Positions 9,737 to 17,376 of a DNA stretch of 64,000 nt are shown piece after piece. Both the position numbers and the translations under genes were made by a program. The notes beneath the pieces are model-generated. The model saw only the letters and a program-made list of their open reading frames with translations, was not told the origin of the DNA and made no database searches. Origin of the DNA: Rheinheimera sp. EpRS3 (lineage in GTDB: Bacteria; Pseudomonadota; Gammaproteobacteria; Enterobacterales; Alteromonadaceae); assembly GCF_001513785.1 (NCBI RefSeq), contig NZ_LNQS01000007.1, forward strand, positions 186,001 through 250,000, given 5' to 3'. Position 1 is the first letter of the stretch. Each line of letters opens with the position of its first letter.

Positions 9737-10135
9737 ATGTTGCAGGGACTAAACCATATCACCATCGCTGTTAGTGACTTAGAGCGCTCACTGGCGTTTT
9801 ACACTGAGTTGCTTGGTATGAAAGCGCATGTGCGCTGGGATGGCGGGGCTTATGTTAGCCTTGGCGGTGTTTGGTTTTGTTTATCCTGCGATAAACCGTC
9901 ACCAAGCCTGGATTATTCGCATATTGCTTTAGATATTGCAGAGCAGAACTTCGCTGAATTTGCAACAAAACAGCGTAAAGCAGGTGTACCAGAGTGGCAG
10001 CAAAACAGCAGTGAAGGGCAATCGGTTTATTTTCTCGATCCAGACGGGCATAGACTGGAAGCTCATTGCGGTAATCTGCAAACGCGGTTAGAGGCATTAA
10101 AGCATAAGCCGTATGCAGGCTTGGTATGGTTGTAA
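9737..10135 (+). CDS. FosA-like VOC-family thiol transferase homologue
   Basis: Vicinal-oxygen-chelate protein of 132 aa, colinear with the fosfomycin:glutathione transferase FosA. Predicted metal ligands His7 (GLNHITIAV), His62 (DYSHIAL) and Glu108 (HRLEAH) are kept, as are Thr9, the K+-loop SEGxS (92-96), Tyr98 and Arg117. Two positions that contact the phosphonate in FosA differ: the Lys of EWKQN is Gln88 (EWQQN) and the following Arg is Ser91. The fold and metal site are therefore secure, but fosfomycin resistance is not; it may act on another electrophile. Its start follows the GNAT stop by 10 bp without a strong ribosome-binding site. Confidence 0.8.
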   Translation: MLQGLNHITIAVSDLERSLAFYTELLGMKAHVRWDGGAYVSLGGVWFCLSCDKPSPSLDYSHIALDIAEQNFAEFATKQRKAGVPEWQQNSSEGQSVYFLDPDGHRLEAHCGNLQTRLEALKHKPYAGLVWL

Positions 10136-10255
10136 CTCACAGAGCTATTCAAGTTAACTATCCGGCTTTAACCTGAGTCGTATCAATATGGTGGCGCTAT
10201 AGAGAAACAGCGATTATACCTATGACATTGTTGGCACTTTGCAGGCTTGTCATTA

Positions 10256-10780
10256 ATGAGCAGAATAGAGCAGTACCATACGGTTACCCGGCGTTTAATT
10301 ATAATGACGCTGATTTGTGTACTACTTTTTGCCTCGATATTTGCTGTCAGCTATGTGCTACAGCAACGGTTTTTGCTCACCAGTGCCTGTTTTCTTTGCG
10401 GTATAGTGGGTGGCTTTGTCAGTATCCAGCAGCGGCTGCCTAAAGTGAGCAATGCCGAGCTTGGTATGTTAACAAAGTCCTGGTTCCAGATTTTATTGGT
10501 GCCGATCTTCGGCGGGGTATTTGCACTGGTGCTATATTGCGTATTTCTGTCCGGTATTGTTTCAGGCCATTTATTTCCGGAGTTTTTTGTACCACAAGCC
10601 GGTAACAATGGGCCGGATGATCAGTTTATGTGGGATATTTTTAGTAAAACCTACCCAAAAACTACAGAAGACTTTGCTAAGTTGTTGTTCTGGTGTTTTG
10701 TTGCAGGTTTCTCTGAGCGCTTTGTGCCGCAAATTATTAATAAAACGCTAAATGGCACTGCAGATGGAAAAAACGGCTAG
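10256..10780 (+). CDS. small inner-membrane protein of unknown function
   Basis: Hypothetical protein of 174 aa from ATG 10256; an in-frame TTG at 10247 is the alternative start. Three hydrophobic segments can be seen: about residues 16-36 (LIIMTLICVLLFASIFAVSY), 42-58 (LLTSACFLCGIVGGFVS) and 80-105 (FQILLVPIFGGVFALVLYCV). The C-terminal part ends with DFAKLLFWCFVAGFSERFVPQII, a fourth, amphipathic or re-entrant stretch. No catalytic motif is recognised. It sits alone, 120 bp after the FosA-like gene and 54 bp before the lipoprotein gene. Confidence 0.65.
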   Translation: MSRIEQYHTVTRRLIIMTLICVLLFASIFAVSYVLQQRFLLTSACFLCGIVGGFVSIQQRLPKVSNAELGMLTKSWFQILLVPIFGGVFALVLYCVFLSGIVSGHLFPEFFVPQAGNNGPDDQFMWDIFSKTYPKTTEDFAKLLFWCFVAGFSERFVPQIINKTLNGTADGKNG

Positions 10781-10834
10781 CACTATTAAATAACGCTATG
10801 ATATCCAGCCACTTCGCCAATAACGGAGATTAAG

Positions 10835-11278
10835 GTGACGTTACGCAAACACCATACACTGCAGCTGTGGCTGGCTTTGGCCTTGTTGCTGCTATCCGGC
10901 TGCACAGTAAAACTGATTAGCAGCTATGACGAAAAAACCGACAACGCGGTTACCGCATTGCAGCAAAATGTTGAAATGTTTTTTGTTACTGCAGAAAGCC
11001 AGGCTGGTTTGCCTGAATGTGCTTATAGCAACCATATTAGCTTTTATCAGCAGTCTAAAGTTGCTGTAAGCTCTATTGCTGTGCGGGCAAGGGCTATTCC
11101 TGATAACGACATTACTGTAGAGCAGGTAGAGTTATTGAAAAGCAGCCTTACTATGCTGGAGCAACTGCACCAACTGGGTTGCTTTACGCCGGCGCAGATA
11201 GAGAACCTGCGCACCAGTTTTAATAGTAGCATTACGGCTATTTTAAAGCTTGAACTGGCGAAACGCCGTGGCAGCTAG
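10835..11278 (+). CDS. predicted lipoprotein of unknown function
   Basis: 147 aa from a GTG start with GGAG at 10824-10827 (7-base spacing). The N-terminus is a lipoprotein signal: basic LRKHH, hydrophobic LWLALALLLL, lipobox L-S-G-C. The mature part is helical, with KTDNAVTALQQNVEMFF, a conserved-looking RARAIPDNDITVEQVELLKSS and a C-terminal SITAILKLELAKRRG. I recognise the overall pattern as a widely distributed uncharacterised lipoprotein, but know no function. The next gene (109 aa) starts 36 bp downstream and probably belongs with it. Confidence 0.75.
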   Translation: MTLRKHHTLQLWLALALLLLSGCTVKLISSYDEKTDNAVTALQQNVEMFFVTAESQAGLPECAYSNHISFYQQSKVAVSSIAVRARAIPDNDITVEQVELLKSSLTMLEQLHQLGCFTPAQIENLRTSFNSSITAILKLELAKRRGS

Positions 11279-11314
11279 AGTTTACCGTAAAGGATTTAAT
11301 ATAAAGGGCATAGC

Positions 11315-11644
11315 ATGAGCTTAGATGTAGCAGAACTTACAGCAACAATGCTGCAGGTTTTTAAAGGCGAATTGTCTGACAAATGGCCGGCAATAAAAGG
11401 CTATGCTGAAACAGAAGCGCAAAAGCTGGCTGAAAATTTTGCCATGATAGAGCGCTTAAGGCTTGCTGGTGATATTACGCCGGAACAAGCCAGGCTACAC
11501 CATGAGATCCAGCGCAATGCCTCGCGCACTGTCTTGCTGGCTGTTAAAGGCCTGAGCCTGGTGGCGGTAGAGCAGGCAATAAATGCCGCTATGAATGCAC
11601 TAAAAGACAGCGTAAACGGCGCGCTGAATTTTACCTTACTGTAA
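11315..11644 (+). CDS. conserved helical hypothetical protein (109 aa)
   Basis: Cytosolic-looking all-helical protein without a signal peptide: an N-terminal helix (ELTATMLQVFKGELSDKWPAIKGYAE), a middle LAENFAMIERLRLAGDITPEQARLHHEIQRNASRTVL and an Ala-rich C-terminal helix (VAVEQAINAAMNALKDSVN) that could be weakly membrane-associated. It lies between a lipoprotein gene (36 bp before) and the putative effector nuclease (8 bp after), so all three may form one operon. No known domain recognised; it could serve as a chaperone or immunity partner of the downstream protein, but that is only inferred from position. Confidence 0.65.
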   Translation: MSLDVAELTATMLQVFKGELSDKWPAIKGYAETEAQKLAENFAMIERLRLAGDITPEQARLHHEIQRNASRTVLLAVKGLSLVAVEQAINAAMNALKDSVNGALNFTLL

Positions 11645-11652
11645 GGAGCAGC

Positions 11653-12612
11653 ATGAAAACGCACTCTGAAAAACAACATGAACGTAGCGTAAATCAGCAG
11701 CCTGCAGTATGTAGCAAGCCGTCATTGCAATTTGTTGATCAGCGCCGGGAAACCAGCCAACTTAAAAAATTACAGCAAATAGTAAACAACAGCCAAAACA
11801 ATAAAAACCTGTTACAGCCTGCGCAGTTACAGAAAAATATTATTCAGCGTGAAGAGGAAACATTGGCAGAAAACATTCTGCGTATTCTTGCCAACAGAAA
11901 AATTCACATTGGATATGAAGACGCTGATGCGTATGCCCAAAAATTAGAAGAAAGCCCATGGAATACTGAAATCCAGGTGTTTGGCCACCACCGTGCATTA
12001 AAACTGAATAGTGCCGGCAGATTGTCGAGTGTTAAACGCCGCCCACCCGTCAGTGCTACTCATATGAGAGCCGATGCGATGTATGGCCCTATGGAAGAGA
12101 AAAATATCAGTATGATAGATGAAGGCCGCTTTCCGATTAGCGGCGGTATTCAGGAGCAGGACGTCACTATCAGGGCTGCTGATTTGGCTAAAATTGCACC
12201 AAGAAGTAATTTAGGTACTGTGATGGGGGGCAGTGCAGCACAAATAAGTAAAATTGAGCACTCAGAATGGTTGCATGCTATCGCGCACTCGCTTGGCGGG
12301 GCTGATCAAAGTCTTAACCTTGCTGCCGGGCCACACTCTTTAAATACCGCAATGATCCCTTTTGAGACGGCAGTTAAACAATTGGTTTATGACGGTAAAG
12401 TAGTTGATTACTCCGTTATCTTTTTTACGAACTACACAGAGCACAATGTGCTGTATATAACGCATGTAGAAATTGGTATTCAGGTTAATAACGGTGGTCG
12501 CAAGTACTGGACATTGCACGTGGATGAATCAAGAGCCAACCTGTTTATTAATGGTGGCGTGTTGCATGAGATTCAGAATGTGGCTAAAGAATTTGTCTCT
12601 GGTTACGTGTAA
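11653..12612 (+). CDS. putative effector-type nuclease with an eCIS-like N-terminal tag
   Basis: 319 aa, AAGGAG 6 bases before the ATG. The N-terminus is polar and Gln/Asn-rich and carries a pattern (FVDQRRE...KKLQQIVNNS...LLQPAQLQKN, about residues 27-62) like the leader-type tract of proteins linked to extracellular contractile injection systems (FVDNRPEA...KLQE..NNS...LQ). The middle is unassigned. Residues 206-238 (WLHAIAHSLGG, then NLAAGPHSLNTAMIPFE) follow the H...GG...NL.....LN..M...E pattern of Endonuclea_NS_2-like beta-beta-alpha metal nucleases; His208, Asn222, Asn231 and Glu238 would be the key positions. No contractile apparatus and no obvious immunity gene follow. Nuclease function is an inference from this motif. 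Confidence 0.55.
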   Translation: MKTHSEKQHERSVNQQPAVCSKPSLQFVDQRRETSQLKKLQQIVNNSQNNKNLLQPAQLQKNIIQREEETLAENILRILANRKIHIGYEDADAYAQKLEESPWNTEIQVFGHHRALKLNSAGRLSSVKRRPPVSATHMRADAMYGPMEEKNISMIDEGRFPISGGIQEQDVTIRAADLAKIAPRSNLGTVMGGSAAQISKIEHSEWLHAIAHSLGGADQSLNLAAGPHSLNTAMIPFETAVKQLVYDGKVVDYSVIFFTNYTEHNVLYITHVEIGIQVNNGGRKYWTLHVDESRANLFINGGVLHEIQNVAKEFVSGYV

Positions 12613-12676
12613 ATTAAGTTAGCTATAGCTGAATGTATCCTTGAGTTAAATCTGTTATGTATTGGTAAGGAGTATT

Positions 12677-13084
12677 ATGTATCAGGGCGCCTGTTTGTGC
12701 GGTGAAGTAGCAATTGAAATTAACGGGCCTATCAGCAGTATTATTCATTGCCATTGCTCATTGTGCCGTAAATCAAGTGGTACGGCTTTTGCCACTAATG
12801 GCTTTGTGCAAAGTGCGGATTTTTCAGTAGTAAAAGGTGCTAACCGGCTCAGCCAGTTTGCCTTTAAACCAGGGCGTTTACGGCATTTTTGCAGTAACTG
12901 CGGCTCCCCCGTATACAGCAGTAACGAACAAGACCCGGCCCGTATCCGCATCCGGCTGGGTATTTTAAGCAGCGATATCAGCGAGCGGCCGATATCGCAT
13001 AATTTTTACAGCTCTAAAGCCAATTGGGAGGATTTAGACGCCAATCTGCCGCGTTCTGATGGCTTTGAACCGGGGCGCAATTAA
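12677..13084 (+). CDS. GFA family (CENP-V/GFA domain) zinc protein
   Basis: 135 aa from ATG 12677 with AAGGAG at 12667-12672; an in-frame TTG at 12662 is less likely. Zinc-binding cysteines are arranged as in the GFA (glutathione-dependent formaldehyde-activating-like) domain: GACLCGEV near the start, HCHCSLCRKSSGTAF, and FCSNCGSPVY. The C-terminus (RIRLGILSSDI) matches the family's ARVRAGSLDD-type strand. The family includes S-hydroxymethylglutathione synthase-like proteins, but most members are uncharacterised. No obvious functional link with its neighbours. Confidence 0.9.
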   Translation: MYQGACLCGEVAIEINGPISSIIHCHCSLCRKSSGTAFATNGFVQSADFSVVKGANRLSQFAFKPGRLRHFCSNCGSPVYSSNEQDPARIRIRLGILSSDISERPISHNFYSSKANWEDLDANLPRSDGFEPGRN

Positions 13085-13354
13085 TCTCTGCCAGTGGGTA
13101 ATAAACACAATAACCAATTGCAAGTTGCCACAAGGGATAGCAGGCAGTTTGAAATTGTCGCCAGAGAACCTTGGTATTATGTTATGTTAACAATTGTACC
13201 CAACGCCAATTTGACACTACCGGTAGCTATCACAATTAATGTTTGATTTCAGCCAGGTAAAGCCCGGTGGTTTTAACGCTGCTTGCGTTATCGCCAGCGT
13301 CGGTTGCGGTTTTAGCCGCTTTGTCAGCAGTGTTCTCATTTACCAAGGATTTGC

Positions 13355-14155
13355 ATGTCCGTAAAACCTCAACCTCATCCGCAGCAGAATCATCTGTTGG
13401 CGGCGTTGTCGCCAGAAGTACAGGCCCGGCTGTTTCCGCATTTAGAGTTGGTGCCGCTGCCGCTACGTGCGCTGATGTACGAGTCTGGCAGCGCTATGGA
13501 ACATGTGTATTTTCCAACTGACTCAATAGTGTCACTGCAGTACATGATGGAAAATGGTGCATCAACCGCCATTCTGGTAGTGGGGAATGAAGGCTTACTT
13601 GGCATCACTTTATTTATGGGCGGTGAAAGTACGCCAAGCCGGTCTGTGGTGCAAAGCGCAGGTTACGCTTATCGTCTGCCAAGACCGCGGGTGAAAGAAG
13701 AATTTAACCGCCATGGCCAGTTGTTGTTGCTAATGCTGCGTTATACCCAGGCGCTGATCACGCAGGTGGCACAAACAGCTGTGTGCAACCGGCATCATTC
13801 GATAGACCAACAGCTGTGCCGCTGGCTGTTGCTGTCGATGGATCGCTTGTCGCACAATCATCTGACGATGACGCAGGAGTTTATTGGCAATATGCTGGGG
13901 GTAAGGCGCGAAGGCGTTACGCAGGCGGCAGCTAAATTGCAGCAATTGGGCGTTATTTCCTACTCGCGTGGTTTAATAAAAGTGCTGGATCGGCAAAAGC
14001 TTGAAGCGCTTAGCTGTGAATGCTACGGCGTGGTAAAAAAAGAAACAGATTTGCTGTTGCCCTACCTAAAACAACGGCAGGTGATAACTAATGTAGCTGA
14101 TATTCCGCTGGCAACGCTGCCAACACTGGACACAGCTAAGCCGACGGCTAAGTAA
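13355..14155 (+). CDS. Crp/Fnr-family transcriptional regulator
   Basis: 266 aa. ATG 13355 is preceded by AAGGAT. The N-terminal cyclic-nucleotide-binding-type beta-roll (about residues 14-125; YESGSAMEHVYFPTDSIVSLQYMMENG) is followed by a long dimerisation helix and a winged helix-turn-helix (LTMTQEFIGNMLGVRREGVTQAAAKL, about 170-195). No Fe-S cysteine cluster of the Fnr type is present. The C-terminal tail (LSCECYGVVKKETDLLLPYL) is typical of a large uncharacterised Crp subfamily. The upstream 270-bp gap (13085-13354) holds no gene that I can support. Targets unknown. Confidence 0.88.
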   Translation: MSVKPQPHPQQNHLLAALSPEVQARLFPHLELVPLPLRALMYESGSAMEHVYFPTDSIVSLQYMMENGASTAILVVGNEGLLGITLFMGGESTPSRSVVQSAGYAYRLPRPRVKEEFNRHGQLLLLMLRYTQALITQVAQTAVCNRHHSIDQQLCRWLLLSMDRLSHNHLTMTQEFIGNMLGVRREGVTQAAAKLQQLGVISYSRGLIKVLDRQKLEALSCECYGVVKKETDLLLPYLKQRQVITNVADIPLATLPTLDTAKPTAK

Positions 14156-14276
14156 GACTGCCCGGCGAGAGTGGTCAGGTTGTTGGACAGTGATCAAGTT
14201 CTGGATAGCTAAGTTCTGAACAACTAGGCAGGGCCAATATCCGTGGCCCGAGTAAGATAATATTACAGGAAGATAT

Positions 14277-15431
14277 ATGCGTTACCCGTTAGTTTGTGCC
14301 TTATTACTGAGTGTTAATGCCGTAGCTGCTGAACACTATTTTCCGCCCGCCGGCCATTGGCAGCAAGCCACACCACAAAGCCTGGGGGTTAACGCTGAAA
14401 AACTGCAACAGGCAGTAGATTATGCCATTGCCAGTGAAAACCCAGCAGCAAAGGATCAAGCCATAGTGCAGGCAACAACTTTTGGTGCGCGCGAGCCCTA
14501 TGATCAGATTATTGGCCCGATGTCGGTGCGCGCTGCGACTAACGGGCTGATTGTGTACCGGGGTAAGGTGATTGCACAGTGGGGTGATACCCAAAGTGTG
14601 GACATGACACACAGTATCAGTAAAACCTTTCTTACTACAGTTACCGGGCTGGCACTGCAGGATGGTTTAATCCGCAGCGCAGATGATCTAGTCTGGCCTT
14701 ATGCAGTGCCAGATGGCAGCTTGTTTGCTACTGAGCATAACCGGCAAATCCGCTGGGATCATTTATTACGCCAAACCAGTGACTGGCAGGGAACCTTGTG
14801 GGGAAAACCCGACTGGGCAGATCGCCCCGAAGGTGAGCCAAAAAACTGGCCCAACCGGCCATTACATGCACCGGGTAGTAAATACAAATATAATGATGTG
14901 CGTGTTAATTTGTTGGCACTGGTAACCACCTATGTTTGGCGTAAACCCTTACCTGTGGTACTGAACGAGCGGATTATGCAACCTATTGGTGCCAGTGCTG
15001 GCTGGCGCTGGTATGGTTACGACAATAGCTGGATAGAACTTGATGGCCAGAAAATTCAAAGCGTATCAGGCGGCGGGCACTGGGGCGGTGGCATGTTTAT
15101 TAATGCCTGGGATCTGGCCCGCTTTGGTTACCTGTTTTTACGTGATGGCCAGTGGCAGGGGCAGCAACTGGTAAGTCGCGAGTTTATTAAACAGGCACGC
15201 ACCGGCATTGCTGCAAAAGCCGATTACGGCTATGCCAACTGGTTTTTAAACCCTGGCCGCAAAGCCTTGCCCGCCGCACCGGAAACTGCGGTTACTTTTC
15301 AGGGCGCCGGGCGTAATATTATTTATATTGACCAGCAAAACGATGTTTTGCTGGTGGCACGCTGGATCGGTAACGGGGATGAATTAAACCAACTGGTAGC
15401 AAAAGTATTGGCGGCTTTACCGGCACAATAG
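14277..15431 (+). CDS. periplasmic serine hydrolase, beta-lactamase/PBP-like fold
   Basis: 384 aa with a cleavable signal peptide (MRYPLVCALLLSVNAVAA, cut before EHYF). The class C beta-lactamase/DD-peptidase fold is indicated by the SxxK motif in HSISKTFLTTVTGLAL, the YxN-like motif in KYNDVRVNLLAL and a GGGHWGGG loop in place of KTG. The family is mostly esterases and peptidases rather than true beta-lactamases. An ATG follows AGGAAGAT. It stands alone; a separate secreted protein lies 105 bp downstream. Substrate unknown. Confidence 0.85.
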   Translation: MRYPLVCALLLSVNAVAAEHYFPPAGHWQQATPQSLGVNAEKLQQAVDYAIASENPAAKDQAIVQATTFGAREPYDQIIGPMSVRAATNGLIVYRGKVIAQWGDTQSVDMTHSISKTFLTTVTGLALQDGLIRSADDLVWPYAVPDGSLFATEHNRQIRWDHLLRQTSDWQGTLWGKPDWADRPEGEPKNWPNRPLHAPGSKYKYNDVRVNLLALVTTYVWRKPLPVVLNERIMQPIGASAGWRWYGYDNSWIELDGQKIQSVSGGGHWGGGMFINAWDLARFGYLFLRDGQWQGQQLVSREFIKQARTGIAAKADYGYANWFLNPGRKALPAAPETAVTFQGAGRNIIYIDQQNDVLLVARWIGNGDELNQLVAKVLAALPAQ

Positions 15432-15536
15432 CTCACTGCTTTATTGAACGCCTGGTTATTTACATCTATAACTAATGTCTGCACTGCGTGTTTATGCCGT
15501 AGCTGTTCAATAATGTTGTCACGAAGCGGAGAGGTT

Positions 15537-16061
15537 ATGCCGGTAATACAAAGAGCCTGCCATTATGCTGTGCTGGGTTTAGCCTTGATAACCTCTACCG
15601 TGCTGGCAAATTCGCCGGTTGATTTTTCAACTGAACAAAACAAAGCCTGTTTAAAATTGATCGAGCAAAAAACGACAGGCCACTGTCGTTTACATTTTAC
15701 CCATGCCGGTAATGCTGAGCTGGCTTTTGCCGCTACAGACGAAGCCTCCCGGGCATTTAGCCGCTATTTGTCAGCCCGGTCAGAGTTTCCTACTTCTTTT
15801 CAGCAGCAAGAATTTGCGCTGCAGTTTTTTAACTACAGCCTTGAGCGTTACCGGGTGCGTGATAGCCTGAACTTTATCCGTTCCGATGATGGCAGCAGCC
15901 GGCTTAGCATGACTATTTTAACATCCGCTAGCGGCGGTTACGCCTTTACACTGGCAGACACCGATACACACGCCCGGCAGATAATTAGTGCATTGCAGCA
16001 GCCTAAACCCAGACCTGCCACGCATTACCATCGCAACATTGCTAAATTATTTGCCCAATAG
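15537..16061 (+). CDS. secreted hypothetical protein
   Basis: 174 aa from ATG 15537, chosen because GGAGAGG (15528-15534) precedes it and because the protein then begins with a good signal peptide (MPVIQRACHYAVLGLALIT..VLANS). A longer frame from a TTG at 15444 is open but would bury the signal. Two cysteines (CLKLIEQKTTGHC) near the mature N-terminus could form a disulfide. The mature domain has alternating strands and helices and ends in a basic tail. No family recognised. Confidence 0.65.
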   Translation: MPVIQRACHYAVLGLALITSTVLANSPVDFSTEQNKACLKLIEQKTTGHCRLHFTHAGNAELAFAATDEASRAFSRYLSARSEFPTSFQQQEFALQFFNYSLERYRVRDSLNFIRSDDGSSRLSMTILTSASGGYAFTLADTDTHARQIISALQQPKPRPATHYHRNIAKLFAQ

Positions 16062-16153
16062 CGTCATCGCGTATTTTCACCCAGGGCGTTATGCTGACAC
16101 CTTCTGTCAGTAGAGCAGGTTATACTGAAAAAAACACTGATAAAAATGCTGCT

Positions 16154-16852
16154 ATGGATAAAACTGAACGCTTGTTTCGTTTAATGGACAAACTACGTCA
16201 TTACCGCCACCCGGTAACGGCAGCGATACTGGCCGCACAATTACAGGTATCAGTGCGTACTGTGTATCGTGATATTCAAACACTGATCACCCTGGGCGCC
16301 GGTATTGATGGCGAAGCCGGTATTGGTTATTTACTGCGCAGCGGTTTTTTTCTGCCACCGTTAATGTTTGATGAAGCCGAGCTTGAGGCATTGGCTCTGG
16401 GCTTACGCTGGGTAGAGGTGCAGGGCGATGACGAGCTGGTAATAGCTGCGCGTAACGTGTTGGCAAAAGTAGCGGCCGCAGCACCAACAGATTTACGTGA
16501 CCGTATTAATGACATTGGTTTGCTGGCTTTTCCTGCCCTTGCTGACAAAGGTGCGGCATTTTTGCGCCAGGTGCGCGAGGCTATTCGCCGCGAACGGCGC
16601 TTGCATATAAGCTATATCCGGGAGGATGGTACCGCCAGCGAGCGTATTGTCTGGCCTATTATGCTGGCATTTTTCGATAGCCGCCGTATGCTGGTGGCCT
16701 GGTGCGAGCTACGCAATGAATTTCGCCACTTCAGGCTGGACAGAATTGGCAGCCTGATTGTACCCGGTGATCCTTATCCACGCCGGCGTATGCAATTAAC
16801 CCGTGAATGGCGGCTGGAAATGAAACAACAGCAGCGAGAGGAGCGACAATGA
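16154..16852 (+). CDS. YafY-like HTH/WYL-domain transcriptional regulator
   Basis: 232 aa. The start is placed at [15 protein letters not shown], the usual beginning of this family, although an in-frame ATG at 16091 exists. An N-terminal DeoR-type winged helix-turn-helix ([25 protein letters not shown]) is followed by the [15 protein letters not shown] linker and a WYL domain ([22 protein letters not shown]...[17 protein letters not shown]). WYL domains sense ligands or nucleic acids in regulators of stress and DNA damage. The stop overlaps the msrB start as ATGA, so it may control or be co-translated with msrB. Confidence 0.88.
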   Translation: MDKTERLFRLMDKLRHYRHPVTAAILAAQLQVSVRTVYRDIQTLITLGAGIDGEAGIGYLLRSGFFLPPLMFDEAELEALALGLRWVEVQGDDELVIAARNVLAKVAAAAPTDLRDRINDIGLLAFPALADKGAAFLRQVREAIRRERRLHISYIREDGTASERIVWPIMLAFFDSRRMLVAWCELRNEFRHFRLDRIGSLIVPGDPYPRRRMQLTREWRLEMKQQQREERQ

Positions 16853-17247
16853 AACTAACCGAGCAATTAACAGATCAGCAATGGCGCGAGCGCTTAACCG
16901 ACGAGCAATACCGGGTTACCAGGCTTAAAGGTACAGAATATCCGTTTAGTGGTGAGCTGCTGCATAATGAACAAGCCGGCAGTTATCACTGTGTTTGTTG
17001 TGGGGCTGAGCTGTTTTCATCAACAACTAAATTTGATGCCGGTTGTGGCTGGCCCAGCTTTTATCAAGCGCTGGAGGGTAGGGTAAAATACCAGAGTGAC
17101 ACCAGCCATGGCATGGTACGCACCGAAATTATGTGCGCCAACTGCGATGCGCATTTAGGCCATGTATTTACAGATGGCCCGGCACCTACCGGCAACCGTT
17201 ACTGCGTTAACTCCGTGTCTTTAACCTTCAGTGACAAAACAGAATAA
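16849..17247 (+). CDS. msrB: peptide-methionine (R)-S-oxide reductase
   Basis: MsrB, 132 aa, reduces methionine-R-sulfoxide in proteins. The start ATG overlaps the regulator stop and has AGGAG 5 bases upstream. Zinc-site CxxC pairs ([21 protein letters not shown]), the CGWPSF loop and the catalytic Cys in [10 protein letters not shown] are all present. No signal peptide, so cytosolic. In E. coli msrB neighbours gapA and yeaC; here a GAPDH gene follows and yeaC lies 5 kb further on, an eroded version of that neighbourhood. Confidence 0.96.
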   Translation: MKLTEQLTDQQWRERLTDEQYRVTRLKGTEYPFSGELLHNEQAGSYHCVCCGAELFSSTTKFDAGCGWPSFYQALEGRVKYQSDTSHGMVRTEIMCANCDAHLGHVFTDGPAPTGNRYCVNSVSLTFSDKTE

Positions 17248-17261
17248 AATTTTTGTAACTG

Positions 17262-17291
17262 TTGTCGTAAGCTTTCAACTTCTATTACAAT
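17262..17291 (+). promoter_or_regulatory. candidate sigma-70 promoter of the GAPDH gene
   Basis: TTGTCG (17262-17267), an 18-bp spacer and TACAAT (17286-17291), about 85 bases before the start codon. Both hexamers deviate by one or two bases from consensus. Confidence 0.5.
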
Positions 17292-17376
17292 ACGCGCCGT
17301 TAGAGCAATCAGCGGCGCAGACCGTGCTTTGGCATCACCGATTAATTCATCTTACTGAAGTAAAAGGCCTCTACAC

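Noticed and set aside
9737..10135. Calling the VOC protein a fosfomycin resistance gene
   Set aside because: Two phosphonate-contact residues differ from FosA, so resistance cannot be claimed from sequence.
13267..13521. Plus-strand frame crossing the start of the Crp/Fnr gene
   Set aside because: Overlaps the regulator in another frame; low-complexity Ala/Val/Ser content and no start signal.
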